62,548 nucleotides of DNA from Caulobacteraceae bacterium. Lineage in GTDB: Bacteria > Pseudomonadota > Alphaproteobacteria > Caulobacterales > Caulobacteraceae. Of this stretch, positions 40,480-50,108 are shown in pieces. The stretch lies in contig JAUJMO010000002.1 in the NCBI GenBank assembly GCA_030446805.1, positions 360,777 to 423,324 of the forward strand, given 5' to 3'. How positions within the stretch are numbered: the first letter of the stretch is position 1; each line of letters starts with the position of its first letter. The notes beneath the pieces are model-generated. The model ran no database searches, was not told the origin of the DNA, and saw nothing but the letters and a program-made list of their open reading frames with translations. The position numbers were made by a program, and so were the translations under genes.

Positions 40480-41327
40480 CCGAGGCGCCCGCCCTCAGGC
40501 GCCTCGCGCCCGAGCTGGAGATGGATGCGCGTCCCGCGCCTCCGGTTGCGCCGCCGCGTCCGGCTGCGCGCCCCGGCGTGATCGGCTTTCACGCCGACCC
40601 GACGCAGCACCAAGGCCTGTTCGTGGACAAGGTCGGCAAGTCCTTCCGCCGCCGCCCGGTGGTGAAGAGCGTGTCCCTGCGCCTGTCCCGCGGCGAGGTG
40701 GTGGGGCTGCTGGGTCCCAACGGCGCCGGCAAGACCACCTGTTTCTACATGATCACGGGCCTGATATCGCCCGACTACGGCTCCATCTTCCTCGACGGGG
40801 AGGACGTCACCGGTCAGCCCATGTACCAGCGCGCGCGGCTGGGCGTGGGCTACCTTCCCCAGGAAGCCTCCATCTTCCGCGGCATGACGGTGGAGCAGAA
40901 CGTCATGGCGGTGGTCGAGATGCGTGAAAAGAACCGCGCCCGCGCGCAGGAGACGGTGACCCGCCTTCTGGAGGAGCTGCGCATCGAGCATCTGCGCAAG
41001 TCTCCGGCCGTGTCCCTTTCCGGGGGCGAGCGGCGGCGCTGCGAGATTGCCCGCGCCCTGGCGTCCGAGCCCTCCTTCATGCTGCTGGACGAACCCTTCG
41101 CCGGCATCGACCCCCTGGCCATCACCGACATCCGCGAGGTGATCCGCTACCTCAAGGGCCGGGGCATCGGCATCCTGATCACCGACCACAATGTGCGCGA
41201 GACGCTGGGCATCACCGATCGCGCCAGCATCATCCACTCCGGCGAAGTCCTGTTCGAAGGCGCTCCGGACGAGGTCCTGCACGACCCGGAGGTCCGCCGG
41301 GTCTATCTGGGCGACCAGTTCAGCTGA
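40476..41327 (+). CDS. lptB: LPS export ABC transporter ATP-binding protein LptB
   Basis: This 283-residue cytoplasmic ATPase drives LPS extraction. Walker A GPNGAGKTTCFYMITG, Q-loop PQEASIFR, ABC signature LSGGERRRCEIARALA, Walker B FMLLDEPFAGIDP and H-loop ITDHNVRET are all intact. About 45 Pro/Ala-rich residues precede the usual start (LFVDKVGKSFRRR), an extension. The GTG at 40476 overlaps the lptA stop. Confidence 0.97.
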   Translation: MTEAPALRRLAPELEMDARPAPPVAPPRPAARPGVIGFHADPTQHQGLFVDKVGKSFRRRPVVKSVSLRLSRGEVVGLLGPNGAGKTTCFYMITGLISPDYGSIFLDGEDVTGQPMYQRARLGVGYLPQEASIFRGMTVEQNVMAVVEMREKNRARAQETVTRLLEELRIEHLRKSPAVSLSGGERRRCEIARALASEPSFMLLDEPFAGIDPLAITDIREVIRYLKGRGIGILITDHNVRETLGITDRASIIHSGEVLFEGAPDEVLHDPEVRRVYLGDQFS

Positions 41328-41379
41328 TCCTGCGCGCCCGTTAACCGAACGGTGGGGCCTCGGGCCTAGCCTTCGCTCC

Positions 41380-42888
41380 ATGGCTCTTTCCGCCCGGCTC
41401 GAAATTCGACAAGGCCAAAGCCTTGTCATCACGCCCCAGCTGCAGCAGGCGATCAAGCTGCTGCAGTTGAGCAATATCGAGCTCGAGGCCTATGTCGAAG
41501 GCGAGCTCGAGAAGAACCCCTTGCTCGACCGCGAGGACCGGGACGGCCCGGCCGAGCCGGAGGGCGAGGCGGCGCCCGCGAGCGGCGGCGACGCAGACCT
41601 CACCCTCAGCCATGACGGTCCGACGGGCGAGGCGGAGGCCTCGCTGGACGTCCGCCACGACGACCTGCACGACGCCGCCCCGGGCGACCGCGCCATGGGC
41701 GACGCCGGTGATGCGCCCATGGCGACCGATTGGTCGAAGGCCGGCAAGGGCGGCCCCGCCTTCGACGGCGAGGATGACCTGGAAGGCTCGCTCACCCGCG
41801 AGAAGACGCTGCAGGACCATCTCACCGACCAGCTGGCCGTGGCCGGGCTGACCGGGCCCGAGCGCGCCATCGCCATCGTGCTCGTGGACGCCGTGGACGA
41901 GGGCGGCTATCTCCGAGCCGAGGTGGCCGAGGTGGCCGACCGGCTGGGCGTCGATCCAACGCGGGTCGAGGCGGTGCTGCGCACCTTGCAGGGTTTTGAA
42001 CCCACCGGCGTCTTCGCGCGCAGCGTCCCGGAGTGCCTGGCCCTGCAGTTGGCCGAGCGCGGACGGCTGGACCCCGCCATGCAGGCGCTGCTGGACAATC
42101 TGGAGCTGCTCGCCCGCCGCGACACGGTTTCCCTCCGCCGCGTCTGCGGCGTGGACGACGAGGATCTGCGCGAGATGATCGCGGAAGTCCGCGCGCTCAC
42201 GCCTCGCCCTGGACTGGCCTTCGGCAGCGAACCTTCCAACACCGTCGTGCCGGACGTCTATGTCCGGGAGGGCGCGGGCGGCCTGTGGCACGTCGAGCTG
42301 AACGCCGACACCCTGCCGCGCCTCCTGGTCGACCATCGCTACCATGCCCGCGTCTCAGGCGGCGCCAGGAGCGATGCGGAGAAGACCTTTGTGGCCGAAT
42401 GCCTGGCCTCGGCCAACTGGCTGGTGAAGAGTCTGGACCAACGGGCCCGCACCATTCTCAAGGTCGCCAGCGAGATCGTGCGCCAGCAGGACGGCTTCTT
42501 GGCCTACGGGGTGGAGCACTTGCGCCCTCTGAACCTCAAGACCGTGGCCGACGCTGTCGGCATGCACGAGTCCACCGTCAGTCGGGTGACGTCGAACAAG
42601 TACGTCAGCACGCCCCGAGGCGTGTTCGAGCTGAAGTTCTTCTTCACCTCGGCCATCCAGTCCAGCGACGGCGGCGAGGCCCACTCGGCCGAGTCCGTCC
42701 GGCACAAGATCAAGCAGCTGATCGACGCCGAACGCGGCGAGGTGGATGTGCTCAGCGATGACCGAATCGTCGAGATCCTGAAAGAAGCCGGCGTCGACAT
42801 CGCCCGTCGCACCGTGGCCAAGTACCGCGAAGCGCTTCGCATTCCGTCGTCGGTGGAGCGAAGGCGGCTGCTCAAGTCGGCCTGCTAA
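41380..42888 (+). CDS. rpoN: RNA polymerase sigma-54 factor
   Basis: This 502-residue protein directs RNA polymerase to -24/-12 promoters with enhancer-binding ATPases (flagellar, stalk and nitrogen genes in Caulobacterales). Region I: ARLEIRQGQSLVITPQLQQAIKLLQLS; an acidic region II (~50-130); core-binding and HTH regions with LKTVADAVGMHESTVSRVTSNKYVSTPRGVFELKFFF; and the RpoN box ARRTVAKYREALRIPSS. It follows lptB by 52 bases, with a GTTAACC half-site just upstream. Confidence 0.97.
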   Translation: MALSARLEIRQGQSLVITPQLQQAIKLLQLSNIELEAYVEGELEKNPLLDREDRDGPAEPEGEAAPASGGDADLTLSHDGPTGEAEASLDVRHDDLHDAAPGDRAMGDAGDAPMATDWSKAGKGGPAFDGEDDLEGSLTREKTLQDHLTDQLAVAGLTGPERAIAIVLVDAVDEGGYLRAEVAEVADRLGVDPTRVEAVLRTLQGFEPTGVFARSVPECLALQLAERGRLDPAMQALLDNLELLARRDTVSLRRVCGVDDEDLREMIAEVRALTPRPGLAFGSEPSNTVVPDVYVREGAGGLWHVELNADTLPRLLVDHRYHARVSGGARSDAEKTFVAECLASANWLVKSLDQRARTILKVASEIVRQQDGFLAYGVEHLRPLNLKTVADAVGMHESTVSRVTSNKYVSTPRGVFELKFFFTSAIQSSDGGEAHSAESVRHKIKQLIDAERGEVDVLSDDRIVEILKEAGVDIARRTVAKYREALRIPSSVERRRLLKSAC

Positions 42889-43013
42889 GGCCGCGAACTC
42901 GGGGACTCCCGCCCCGCTCGTGCGAGCTGGCGTTCAGGAGCCGGATAGGGGGCGAGCCGATCGACCCGCCCCGTTTCGCGCCGATCCCCCTAAGCGGGGG
43001 AGGGACGTGCTCC

Positions 43014-43400
43014 CTAGTATTCGGTCTCGGCGCCGCGGGAAGGGCGCAGGGTCGCATAGGCGGCCATGCGGGCCTCCTTGCGGGCCTTCTGCTCGGTCTT
43101 GGTCATGGCCTTGCGTTCCTTGATCGCGCCCTTGCGGGCCTCGGCGGCGGAGCGGATGGCTTCCAGCTCGGCCTGTCGGGCGGCTTCGATCTTGGCCGCC
43201 GCGATGCGCGCGCGCTCCATCTTTTCTGCGGCGTGCTTGGCGCGGATGGCTTCCTTTTCCGCCTCGCGCTCCGCACGGAGCTCTTCGGGCGTTTTCCCCA
43301 CAACAGTGGGCTTGGGCTTGAACTTGGCCAGCAGCGCCTTCTTGGCCTCGGCTTGCGACTTGATGCGTTCGTCGAAGCCGGTCTTCAGTGGGTCTCTCAT
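43014..43400 (-). CDS. DUF6481-like, Lys/Ala/Glu-rich helical protein
   Basis: This 128-residue, highly charged protein is almost entirely helical: [30 protein letters not shown] followed by a long KxEAxRxAE region, ending [10 protein letters not shown]. The opening matches DUF6481, a small family of unknown function common in Caulobacterales and sphingomonads. It is basic, so nucleic-acid binding is conceivable. A CCTATAT element on this strand at ~43449-43455 may be its -10. Confidence 0.72.
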   Translation of the reverse strand: MRDPLKTGFDERIKSQAEAKKALLAKFKPKPTVVGKTPEELRAEREAEKEAIRAKHAAEKMERARIAAAKIEAARQAELEAIRSAAEARKGAIKERKAMTKTEQKARKEARMAAYATLRPSRGAETEY

Positions 43401-43448
43401 GCGTCCTTCGGAGGGGCGCCCGGGCGCGGGCAAGGGGTGGTGTAGCAC

Positions 43449-43505
43449 ATATAGGAAGCCGCAATCGCCGTCGCCGCTTCGCTCGAACGAACGCGCGCCC
43501 TATAT
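43449..43505. promoter_or_regulatory. mirrored CCTATAT elements between divergent genes
   Basis: ATATAGG (43449-43455) and CCTATAT (43499-43505) form a 7-bp inverted repeat in the gap between the DUF6481 gene and rlmN. Each could be the -10 of one direction. If so, the rlmN one would coincide with the ATG at 43504 and the true rlmN start would have to lie further in, or its promoter elsewhere. Confidence 0.3.
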
Positions 43506-44673
43506 GGCTTTCGTGCTGCAAACGCTAGACCTCGCCCGCCCGAAACCCGTCGCCTCGCCCAACCTGGCTGGCTTGACGCGGCATCAACTCGCCCAGGCCC
43601 TGGTCGGGGCCGACGTCTGCGCGCCCGAAAAGGCGCGTATGCGCGCCTCCCAACTCTGGCGCTGGATCCACCATTTCGGCGCCACGGACCTCGATCGCAT
43701 GACCGACGTCTCGAAGGAGATGCGCGTCAAGCTGGCTGGGCGTTTCACCCTGGCCCGGCCGGAGGTGGTCGACCGGCAGGTCAGCCGCGACGGCACGCGC
43801 AAGTGGTTGATCCGCTTCGCCCCGGGCATAGAGGCGGAGACCGTCTACATCCCCGACGTGGGACGGGTGGGCGCGCTCTGCGTCTCCTCCCAGGTCGGCT
43901 GCACCCTGAATTGCACCTTTTGCCACACCGGCACGCAGAAGCTGGTCCGCAACCTCACCGCCGCCGAGATCACCGCGCAGGTCCAGGTGGCCCGCGACGA
44001 CCTGGGCGACTGGCCCCGGGTGGGCGACAAGGGCACGGACCCCGAGCGCGCCCTGTCCAACATCGTCTTCATGGGCATGGGCGAGCCGCTCTACAATCTC
44101 GACAGTGTGGCGGCGGCCATGGATGTGGTGAGCGACGGGGAGGGCATCGCCCTGTCTCGCCGCCGCATCACCGTGTCCACGAGCGGCGTGGTCCCCCAGC
44201 TGCAGCCCCTGGGCGAGCGGACTCAGGCCATGCTGGCCATCTCGCTCCATGCGACCAACGACGACCTGCGCAACGAACTGGTCCCGCTGAACAAGAAATA
44301 CCCGATCGCCGAGTTGCTGGACGCCATCCGCGCCTATCCCGGCATCAGCAACGCCCGGCGGGTCACCTTCGAATACGTCATGCTCAAGGGCGTCAACGAC
44401 AGCCCGGCCGAGGCTCGCGCCCTGGTCCAGCTGATCAAGGGCATCCCGGCCAAGATCAATCTGATCCCCTTCAACCCGTGGCCCGGCAGCCCCTACCAAT
44501 GCTCCTCCTGGGAGGCCATCGAGCGGTTCGCCGCCGTGATCAACCGCGCCGGCTACGCCAGCCCGATCCGCACCCCGCGCGGCCGCGACATCCTGGCCGC
44601 CTGCGGCCAGCTCAAGAGCGAGAGCGAAAAGCTCCGCGCCAGCGAACGGCGCCTGCTGTCGGCCGCCAGCTAG
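43504..44673 (+). CDS. rlmN: 23S rRNA (adenine2503-C2)/tRNA methyltransferase
   Basis: This 389-residue radical-SAM enzyme methylates A2503 of 23S rRNA and A37 of some tRNAs. The radical cluster cysteines are in [13 protein letters not shown] (C133, C137, C140). [42 protein letters not shown] and [12 protein letters not shown] are conserved, as is the C-terminal catalytic Cys region ([10 protein letters not shown]). Its stop codon overlaps that of the convergent aspartic protease gene (CTAG). Confidence 0.96.
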   Translation: MAFVLQTLDLARPKPVASPNLAGLTRHQLAQALVGADVCAPEKARMRASQLWRWIHHFGATDLDRMTDVSKEMRVKLAGRFTLARPEVVDRQVSRDGTRKWLIRFAPGIEAETVYIPDVGRVGALCVSSQVGCTLNCTFCHTGTQKLVRNLTAAEITAQVQVARDDLGDWPRVGDKGTDPERALSNIVFMGMGEPLYNLDSVAAAMDVVSDGEGIALSRRRITVSTSGVVPQLQPLGERTQAMLAISLHATNDDLRNELVPLNKKYPIAELLDAIRAYPGISNARRVTFEYVMLKGVNDSPAEARALVQLIKGIPAKINLIPFNPWPGSPYQCSSWEAIERFAAVINRAGYASPIRTPRGRDILAACGQLKSESEKLRASERRLLSAAS

Positions 44674-45740
44674 CGGCTCGCCTGGGGTCCTTCCGGAGCC
44701 CGGGTCGAGACCGGGTCGTTTCCGGCGTCCTCCTCGAGCGGCGGGCCCTCGACCTGGAAGATCTGACGCCCATTGTGGGTGAAATAGATCCGACGCTGGC
44801 TGTAGGAGACCAACACGCGATGGGAGCGGAAGAAGTCCGCCCCGATGATCAGGTCCGGGCTGTCGTCCAGGGCTGAGCTGGCCAGCCGTGATCCGGTGGT
44901 GGGCGTGCGGGAATGGCGGAACAGGTCGGCTACGCGCAGCTTCGCATTATTCACGGTCTGGTCGCCGATGGTGAGCGTGTCGAAGGTCGCCACCGAGGTC
45001 GCGACCTTGCGTTTCCCCATGCCGCTGGCTTGGCCGGCCGCCTCCGCCGCGCCCCGCTTCATGCCGGCGCGACCCGCTGCATGGGAGGACAGGACGGTTG
45101 TCCAGGCGCCCGTGTCCAGCATGGCCCGAACGGGCCGACCGTTCACCTGGGCCGTGGTGATGATGTGGGGCGTCTCTCGAGAGACGGGCTCGATGCGCGC
45201 CTCCGCATAGGTTCCGCCCCAGTAGGCCAGCGAGTCGTTGGGCCCGCAGCCGACAGGTTTCAGGAATCGGATGATGTTGTTGGCCAGGTCGATCTCAAGA
45301 TCGGTGCGCGAGAGAATGTCCTGCCCTAGAAGCATGGCGAAGTCGCGGGAGCTGGACGGCTGATTGAAGCCGCCCATCAGGAGTTGCACGTCCCGGCGCG
45401 CTTGGTCGCCAAGCTTGAGCTCCTTGACGGTGGTGGCCTGCGCCTCCCGTGAACCGCCGACGCCGCTGATCGTGAGCCCGCGCAGGGGCCGAACGGGCAG
45501 CCCGTACCGCTCGGCAGCATTGCGGCGCACCAGGCTGTTGAACGCCCCGGTGTCGGCCAGGGCCAGCATCGGTTTCCCGTTGATGGCGCCGCGCACCAGC
45601 GGCCGGTTGCCATCCATGACGATGGGCAGCTCGGCCACCAGACCCACTTGGCAAGCCGCCAGCGCTTCGCCCCCGCCCAGCAAGGCCGTTAGGAGCACGC
45701 CCGCCAACGCCGCCGCGCCTCGCCGAGTCTTGTTCGCCAT
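44670..45740 (-). CDS. exported retroviral-type aspartic protease, two domains
   Basis: This 356-residue protein has a signal peptide (~1-29: [20 protein letters not shown]). Two aspartyl-protease folds follow, each with the active-site triad: DTGAFNSLV in the first (~60-165) and DTGAWTTVL in the second (~200-330). [10 protein letters not shown] and DLIIGADFF are the hydrophobic-hydrophobic-Gly partners. With two lobes on one chain, the enzyme need not dimerise. It is periplasmic and of unknown substrate. Confidence 0.88.
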   Translation of the reverse strand: MANKTRRGAAALAGVLLTALLGGGEALAACQVGLVAELPIVMDGNRPLVRGAINGKPMLALADTGAFNSLVRRNAAERYGLPVRPLRGLTISGVGGSREAQATTVKELKLGDQARRDVQLLMGGFNQPSSSRDFAMLLGQDILSRTDLEIDLANNIIRFLKPVGCGPNDSLAYWGGTYAEARIEPVSRETPHIITTAQVNGRPVRAMLDTGAWTTVLSSHAAGRAGMKRGAAEAAGQASGMGKRKVATSVATFDTLTIGDQTVNNAKLRVADLFRHSRTPTTGSRLASSALDDSPDLIIGADFFRSHRVLVSYSQRRIYFTHNGRQIFQVEGPPLEEDAGNDPVSTRAPEGPQASR

Positions 45741-45865
45741 CACACGCCCCCAGGTTGAAGAACCACTTAGGCACGGCGATCCAGCCGGAGCAAGACGGCC
45801 GAATGCTGCAGTGCAGCAACCATCGTCCACCCCAGGGGTTGTTGGGGCTCACGAGGAGTTTGGGT

Positions 45866-46834
45866 TTGAACAGAACAGCGATGGCGACGGCCGCCTTGGC
45901 CGGCACGGGCGCGCTCGCCGCGGCGGGGCTGATCAGCTCCCGCGTGCTCAACGCGAAAGTCAAGAAGCGCAATCCCGCGCCCGGCCGCTTGATCGAAGTG
46001 GACGGCGTGCGACTGCATGTCCTGCAGCAAGGTTCGGGCCCGGACGTGCTGCTGATCCATGGTGCGGCCATGATCGCCTCGGAGATGGTGCTGGCGCTAG
46101 GCCAGGCCTTGTCCGGCTACCGCATCACCGCCATCGACCGTCCAGGGCACGGCCATAGCGACCAACGCCGTCGACCCTCCGTGAACGATCAGGCGGCCTT
46201 GTTCCACGCAGCGGCGGCTGAGCTCGGCCTGCGCTCCCCCGTTTTGGTCGGACACTCGCTGGGCGGGGCCGTCGCCCTGGCCTATGGCGCGCAGTTCCCG
46301 GAGGACATCTCCGGCGTGGTGGTGGTCGCGCCCCTGGCCTATCCGGGGTGGGGGCTTGGTCACCTCGGCTCAGCGCTGCGGGGCGCACCTGTTCTCGGAC
46401 CCTTGCTGTCCAACACCACCCTGGCGCTCAGCGACCCGCTGCTGATGCGCGCGGTGCTGCGTCCGATCTTCGCGCCCCAGAAGCCCACGCCGGCGTTCAA
46501 GGCCGAGATCGACGTCGACCTGCTGTCGCGCCCCTTTGCGCTGGTGGCCGACAGCGCGGACTTCACTCGGGCCTCGCTGGATCTCCAGGCGTCGTCGCAA
46601 CGATACGCGGGGTACCCCGCGCCGCTCCACGTCGTGGTGGGAAGCAAGGACCGCATCCTCAAGCCCGCGCGTCAGGCCGAACGCCTGGCCCGCGCCGTGC
46701 CCGGCGCCCGGCTCACCGTGCGTCCGGGCCTCGGCCACATGGTGCACCACTTCGCGCCGGACGCGGTGAGCGCGGCCGTGGCGGAGGTCCGGGAACGCAG
46801 CGCCGCCGCGATCGCTCCGCCGCTGGCCGCCTGA
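45866..46834 (+). CDS. alpha/beta hydrolase
   Basis: This encodes ~322 residues. An N-terminal hydrophobic helix (MATAALAGTGALAAAGLI) probably anchors it. The fold shows the oxyanion LLIHGAAM, the nucleophile elbow VGHSLGGAVALAYG (Ser in GHSLG), a late Asp and the His in GLGHMVHHFAP. I chose the TTG at 45866, which has GGAG seven bases upstream; the ATG at 45881 is the alternative. Substrate is unknown. Confidence 0.87.
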   Translation: MNRTAMATAALAGTGALAAAGLISSRVLNAKVKKRNPAPGRLIEVDGVRLHVLQQGSGPDVLLIHGAAMIASEMVLALGQALSGYRITAIDRPGHGHSDQRRRPSVNDQAALFHAAAAELGLRSPVLVGHSLGGAVALAYGAQFPEDISGVVVVAPLAYPGWGLGHLGSALRGAPVLGPLLSNTTLALSDPLLMRAVLRPIFAPQKPTPAFKAEIDVDLLSRPFALVADSADFTRASLDLQASSQRYAGYPAPLHVVVGSKDRILKPARQAERLARAVPGARLTVRPGLGHMVHHFAPDAVSAAVAEVRERSAAAIAPPLAA

Positions 46835-46897
46835 GCCCTTGCGACAGGCGGGCGGCCGCATGTTAAAGCCGCCGCCCGCTCCTGCGCTCGAGACCTG

Positions 46898-47320
46898 ATG
46901 CCCGAAGTCACTCCCGAGGTCCAAGCCTTCGCCACGGGCTTTCCCGTCACGCTCCTGCACGGGGGCGTCACGGTGGCCATGCTGCTTTTGGGCGCGTGGC
47001 TCTACGCCGTGCTGACGCCCTACCGGGACCTTCAGCTGATCCGGGACGGCAACACGGCTGCGGCCATCTCCCTGGGGGCGGTGTTCGTGGGGCTGGCGCT
47101 GCCGCTCAGCGTGTCTCTCGCGGCAGGCGTGACGACGCTTGAGATCGTGATCTGGGCCGTGGCCGTGATCGCCGTGCAGTTGCTCGTGTTCCGCCTGGTG
47201 GACATCGCGCTGCGCGAACTGCCCAAGCGGATCGCGGCGGGCGAGATCGCCGCGGCCACCTTCCTGGCCGCCATCAAGATCGCCACCGCCGTCGTCCTGG
47301 CCGCAGCCGTGGCCGGCTGA
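46898..47320 (+). CDS. DUF350 small membrane protein
   Basis: This 140-residue protein has four predicted membrane helices (two pairs) with LIRDGNTAAAISLGAVFVGLALPLS and GEIAAATFLAAIKIATAVVL, the repeat pattern of DUF350. Such proteins often neighbour membrane or polyamine-related genes; function is unknown. The following serine protease starts 11 bases after its stop. Confidence 0.85.
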   Translation: MPEVTPEVQAFATGFPVTLLHGGVTVAMLLLGAWLYAVLTPYRDLQLIRDGNTAAAISLGAVFVGLALPLSVSLAAGVTTLEIVIWAVAVIAVQLLVFRLVDIALRELPKRIAAGEIAAATFLAAIKIATAVVLAAAVAG

Positions 47321-47330
47321 TCCCGCCCGA

Positions 47331-48161
47331 GTGAACGCCCGCCTTCCAGACTGGCTGATCTACCTGGCCGTCATCCTGGCGCTGCTGTTCGCCGCACGGG
47401 GGCGCCGTGAGGACGCCCCTGCGCCCGAGGCGCCCCCGCCCACCGCGGCCGGCGAAGAGCTGACCGGCCCCGTTCTTCCCGGTCCCACCCGCTTCGATCC
47501 GCAGGTCCTGGTCGAAGTGCCCGCACGCGCTCAGCAGGGCGTCGGCACCGCCTTCTCCCTGGACGACGAGGGCACGTGGCTCACGGCGCGCCACGTCGTG
47601 GACGGCTGCACGCGCATCGGCATCCTGGCCGGCTTCGGCCGGGTGGCGCCCGCCACCTACGCCATCCACCCCCAGGCCGATCTGGCCATCATCACCACCG
47701 GCAGTGCGCCCGAGCCCTTGCCCGTCGACCCGGAGCTGACCTTCCGCCGGGGGCAACGCGCCTTCCACCTGGGCTTCCCCCAAGGTCGGCCCGGGGAGGC
47801 CACCTCACGCCTGATCGGCCGTGAAACCCTGGTCGTCATGGGCCGTGGCGAACGGGCCGAGCCAGTGATCGCCTGGGCCGAGACCGGCCGCACGGACGGT
47901 CTGCGCGGCACTCTGGCCGGGCTCTCCGGGGCGCCCGCGCTGGACAGCCAGGGACGCGTGATCGGAGTCACCGTGGCCGAGGCGCCCCGCCGGGGACGAA
48001 TCTACACCACGGCGCCCGAGACCTTTGTTGAAGCGCTTCAGCGGGCGCCGCCTGACCGCTTCGGTCCCGGCGAGCCGATCAGCATCGAGAACTACGGCCG
48101 TGTGGCGGACGCGCTGCGCCGGGAGCGGACCGTGGCCCAGGTGCTGTGTCTGGCCGTGTGA
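47331..48161 (+). CDS. membrane-anchored trypsin-like serine protease
   Basis: This 276-residue protein has a GTG start. A hydrophobic anchor (~8-22) and a Pro/Glu-rich linker are followed by a chymotrypsin-fold domain: VGTAFSLDDEGTWLTARHVVDGC (His), HPQADLAIITTG (Asp) and GLSGAPALDSQGRVIGV (Ser in place of the usual GDSGGP: LSGAPAL). It is likely to act in the periplasm as a DegP-like quality-control or regulatory protease. It is close behind the DUF350 gene, suggesting cotranscription. Confidence 0.85.
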   Translation: MNARLPDWLIYLAVILALLFAARGRREDAPAPEAPPPTAAGEELTGPVLPGPTRFDPQVLVEVPARAQQGVGTAFSLDDEGTWLTARHVVDGCTRIGILAGFGRVAPATYAIHPQADLAIITTGSAPEPLPVDPELTFRRGQRAFHLGFPQGRPGEATSRLIGRETLVVMGRGERAEPVIAWAETGRTDGLRGTLAGLSGAPALDSQGRVIGVTVAEAPRRGRIYTTAPETFVEALQRAPPDRFGPGEPISIENYGRVADALRRERTVAQVLCLAV

Positions 48162-48217
48162 ACCCTGCCGCCCCTCCGGCGGTTGATCCGACTCGGCCGA
48201 TAGAGGAGCCTTCGCGC

Positions 48218-48505
48218 ATGGCCCTGTTCCGCGCACGCTTGATCGACGCCCTTTCCGAGGGCGAGGACTCCTTCGAGTTCGACGCCCACGAAGACCTGAT
48301 GAACGACACGCCGGTGCGCATCGTGCGCGCCTTTTTCGGCGGCTCCGACCCGTCCCGCTTCCGCACCAAGCATGAGGACTGGGAGCTGAACGCCGCGTTC
48401 AAGAACCGCGAACGCGGCGCCGTCAGCTGCATGGGCAGCTTCCATCTCGGCGGCGAGGCGCCGTCCGTTCCCTTTCTGCTGCTGATCGCACCCAAAAAGG
48501 GCTGA
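48218..48505 (+). CDS. 95-residue hypothetical protein
   Basis: The ATG at 48218 follows GAGGAG by nine bases. Compact mixed alpha/beta composition: FRARLIDALSEGEDSFEFDAHEDLMNDTPVRIVRAFF, KHEDWELNAAFKNRERGAVSCMGSF, and a hydrophobic end PFLLLIAPKKG. No family recognised; conserved-looking codon use, no signal peptide. Confidence 0.6.
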   Translation: MALFRARLIDALSEGEDSFEFDAHEDLMNDTPVRIVRAFFGGSDPSRFRTKHEDWELNAAFKNRERGAVSCMGSFHLGGEAPSVPFLLLIAPKKG

Positions 48506-48507
48506 AG

Positions 48508-48741
48508 CTAGCGCCCCACCCGCTGCTTCAGTTCGTCGATCTTCAGCGAGGCTTCGGCCTTGGTGAGGTTGTCGTGAAAGGCGTCCGGGTCCTTGGCCTC
48601 TTCCGACAGGGTCTTCAGATAGCTGGCCTGGGCGCCCGTCATGGGCTCCTCGCCCGTGACCCAGTCGTGCGGGTCTTTCTCGGCGTTGGAGCCCGGGTGT
48701 TGGTCCTGCTTGGGATTGTGCTGGTGGTCGGCGTCGCTCAC
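48508..48741 (-). CDS. DUF3072 family protein
   Basis: This 77-residue soluble protein starts with a hydrophilic His/Gln/Asp-rich segment, then EEPMTGAQASYLKTLSEEAKDP and LTKAEASLKIDELKQRVGR, which is the DUF3072 signature and resembles the SAP-like plant/bacterial motif. Function is unknown. Its stop faces that of the upstream 95-residue gene, two bases apart. Confidence 0.88.
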   Translation of the reverse strand: MSDADHQHNPKQDQHPGSNAEKDPHDWVTGEEPMTGAQASYLKTLSEEAKDPDAFHDNLTKAEASLKIDELKQRVGR

Positions 48742-48857
48742 GACACGGTCTCCGATTGAGCTTCCGTTGCTAAAATGTTCCGGAGCCGGCCGGGTTCCCC
48801 TCCCGGTGAAGCCCGATCGCGGGTCGCCGCGTTCCGGCCGTGCGAAAAGGAGACGGC

Positions 48858-50108
48858 ATGGACAGGGTCGAGGTGGCGGTGGTCGGGGCGGGGGCGGCGG
48901 GCCTGGCCGCCGCGCGCAGGCTCCGCGCGGCCGAGCTGGACGTGCTCTGCCTGGAGGCCCGCGACCGCATCGGAGGGCGCGCGCATACGGTGGGCGGGGC
49001 CGGCGGCCCCATGGACCTCGGCTGCGGTTGGCTTCACTCGGGCGATCGCAACCCCTGGACCGGTCTGGCCGATCGGCTGGGCCTGGAGGTGGACCGGAGC
49101 AATCCGCCCTGGGCCAGGCCGCCCGTCGGCGACGTGCTCAGCCCTGCGGAGTGGGAAAGCTTCAACGCCGCCCAGACCGCCCTGGACGAGCGGCTGGACG
49201 CGGCTGCGAAAGCCGGACGGGAAGGACCGGCCTCCGACCACCTCGAGCCGGGGAACGCGTGGAACCCCGCGCTGGACGCGGTGTCCACCTGGTACAACGG
49301 CGCCGAGCTCGAACAGATCTCCGTGCTCGACTACGCCGCCTACCACGACGACGAGGTCAACTGGCGGGCGCCGGACGGCTACGGCGGCTTGATCGCGGCC
49401 TATGGCGAAGGCGTGCCGGTGCGGCTGTCCACGCCCGTGAGCCTGATCGACCGTGCGGGCTCCGAGCTTCGCTTGGAGACGTCCGGCGGGGAGCTGCTGG
49501 CCGGTGCGGTGGTGGTGGCCGTGCCCAGCCCGATCCTGGCGGAAGAGCGACTGCGCATCACCCCCGCCCTACCGGAGATGATCGACGCCGCCGCCGGCCT
49601 GCCGCTTGGGCTGGCGAACAAGGTGTTCCTGCACCTGGACCCGGCGGCGGGCCTCCCCGCCGAGGCGGGCCTGTTCGGCCGGCGGGACACCCGCAACACG
49701 GGCAGCTACCACCTGCGCCCGTTTGAGCGACCCTTGATCGAGGTCTTCCTGGGCGGACGCTGGGCCGCAACGCTGGAGGAGGAGGGGCCCGGCGCCGCCG
49801 CCGCCTTCGCTATCGAGGAGCTCGCGGCTGTGTTCGGCTCGCGACTGCGCCGCCAGCTTCATCCCGCCGCCGAGACCGCATGGCTGGCCGACCCCTGGTC
49901 GCGCGGCTCCTACTCTCACGCCTTGCCGGGACGGGCGGGCGCCCGAGTGGTTCTCCGAGAGCTGGTGGAGAACCGCATCGCCTTCGCCGGCGAGCACTGC
50001 TCGGCCGAGAGCTTCAGCACCGCCCACGGCGCCTACCGCAGCGGCGTGGACGCCGCCGAACGCCTGCTGGTCGCCATGGGCCGGCTCCAGCTTGCGGAGC
50101 ACGCCTAA
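48858..50108 (+). CDS. flavin-containing amine oxidase family protein
   Basis: This 416-residue protein has the FAD-binding VAVVGAGAAGLAAARRLRAA with LEARDRIGGRAHT (GG-R-x-x motif) and the C-terminal GRAGARVVLRELVENRIAFAGEHCSAESFSTAHGAYRSGVDAA, characteristic of monoamine-oxidase-type flavoproteins. AAGGAG lies six bases before the ATG. Substrate (amine, polyamine or other) is not determinable. Confidence 0.87.
   Translation: MDRVEVAVVGAGAAGLAAARRLRAAELDVLCLEARDRIGGRAHTVGGAGGPMDLGCGWLHSGDRNPWTGLADRLGLEVDRSNPPWARPPVGDVLSPAEWESFNAAQTALDERLDAAAKAGREGPASDHLEPGNAWNPALDAVSTWYNGAELEQISVLDYAAYHDDEVNWRAPDGYGGLIAAYGEGVPVRLSTPVSLIDRAGSELRLETSGGELLAGAVVVAVPSPILAEERLRITPALPEMIDAAAGLPLGLANKVFLHLDPAAGLPAEAGLFGRRDTRNTGSYHLRPFERPLIEVFLGGRWAATLEEEGPGAAAAFAIEELAAVFGSRLRRQLHPAAETAWLADPWSRGSYSHALPGRAGARVVLRELVENRIAFAGEHCSAESFSTAHGAYRSGVDAAERLLVAMGRLQLAEHA

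Noticed and set aside
42889-43013. Terminator after rpoN
   Set aside because: A CCCCC-TAAGC-GGGGG hairpin exists near 42988 but with no T run; not listed as a terminator.
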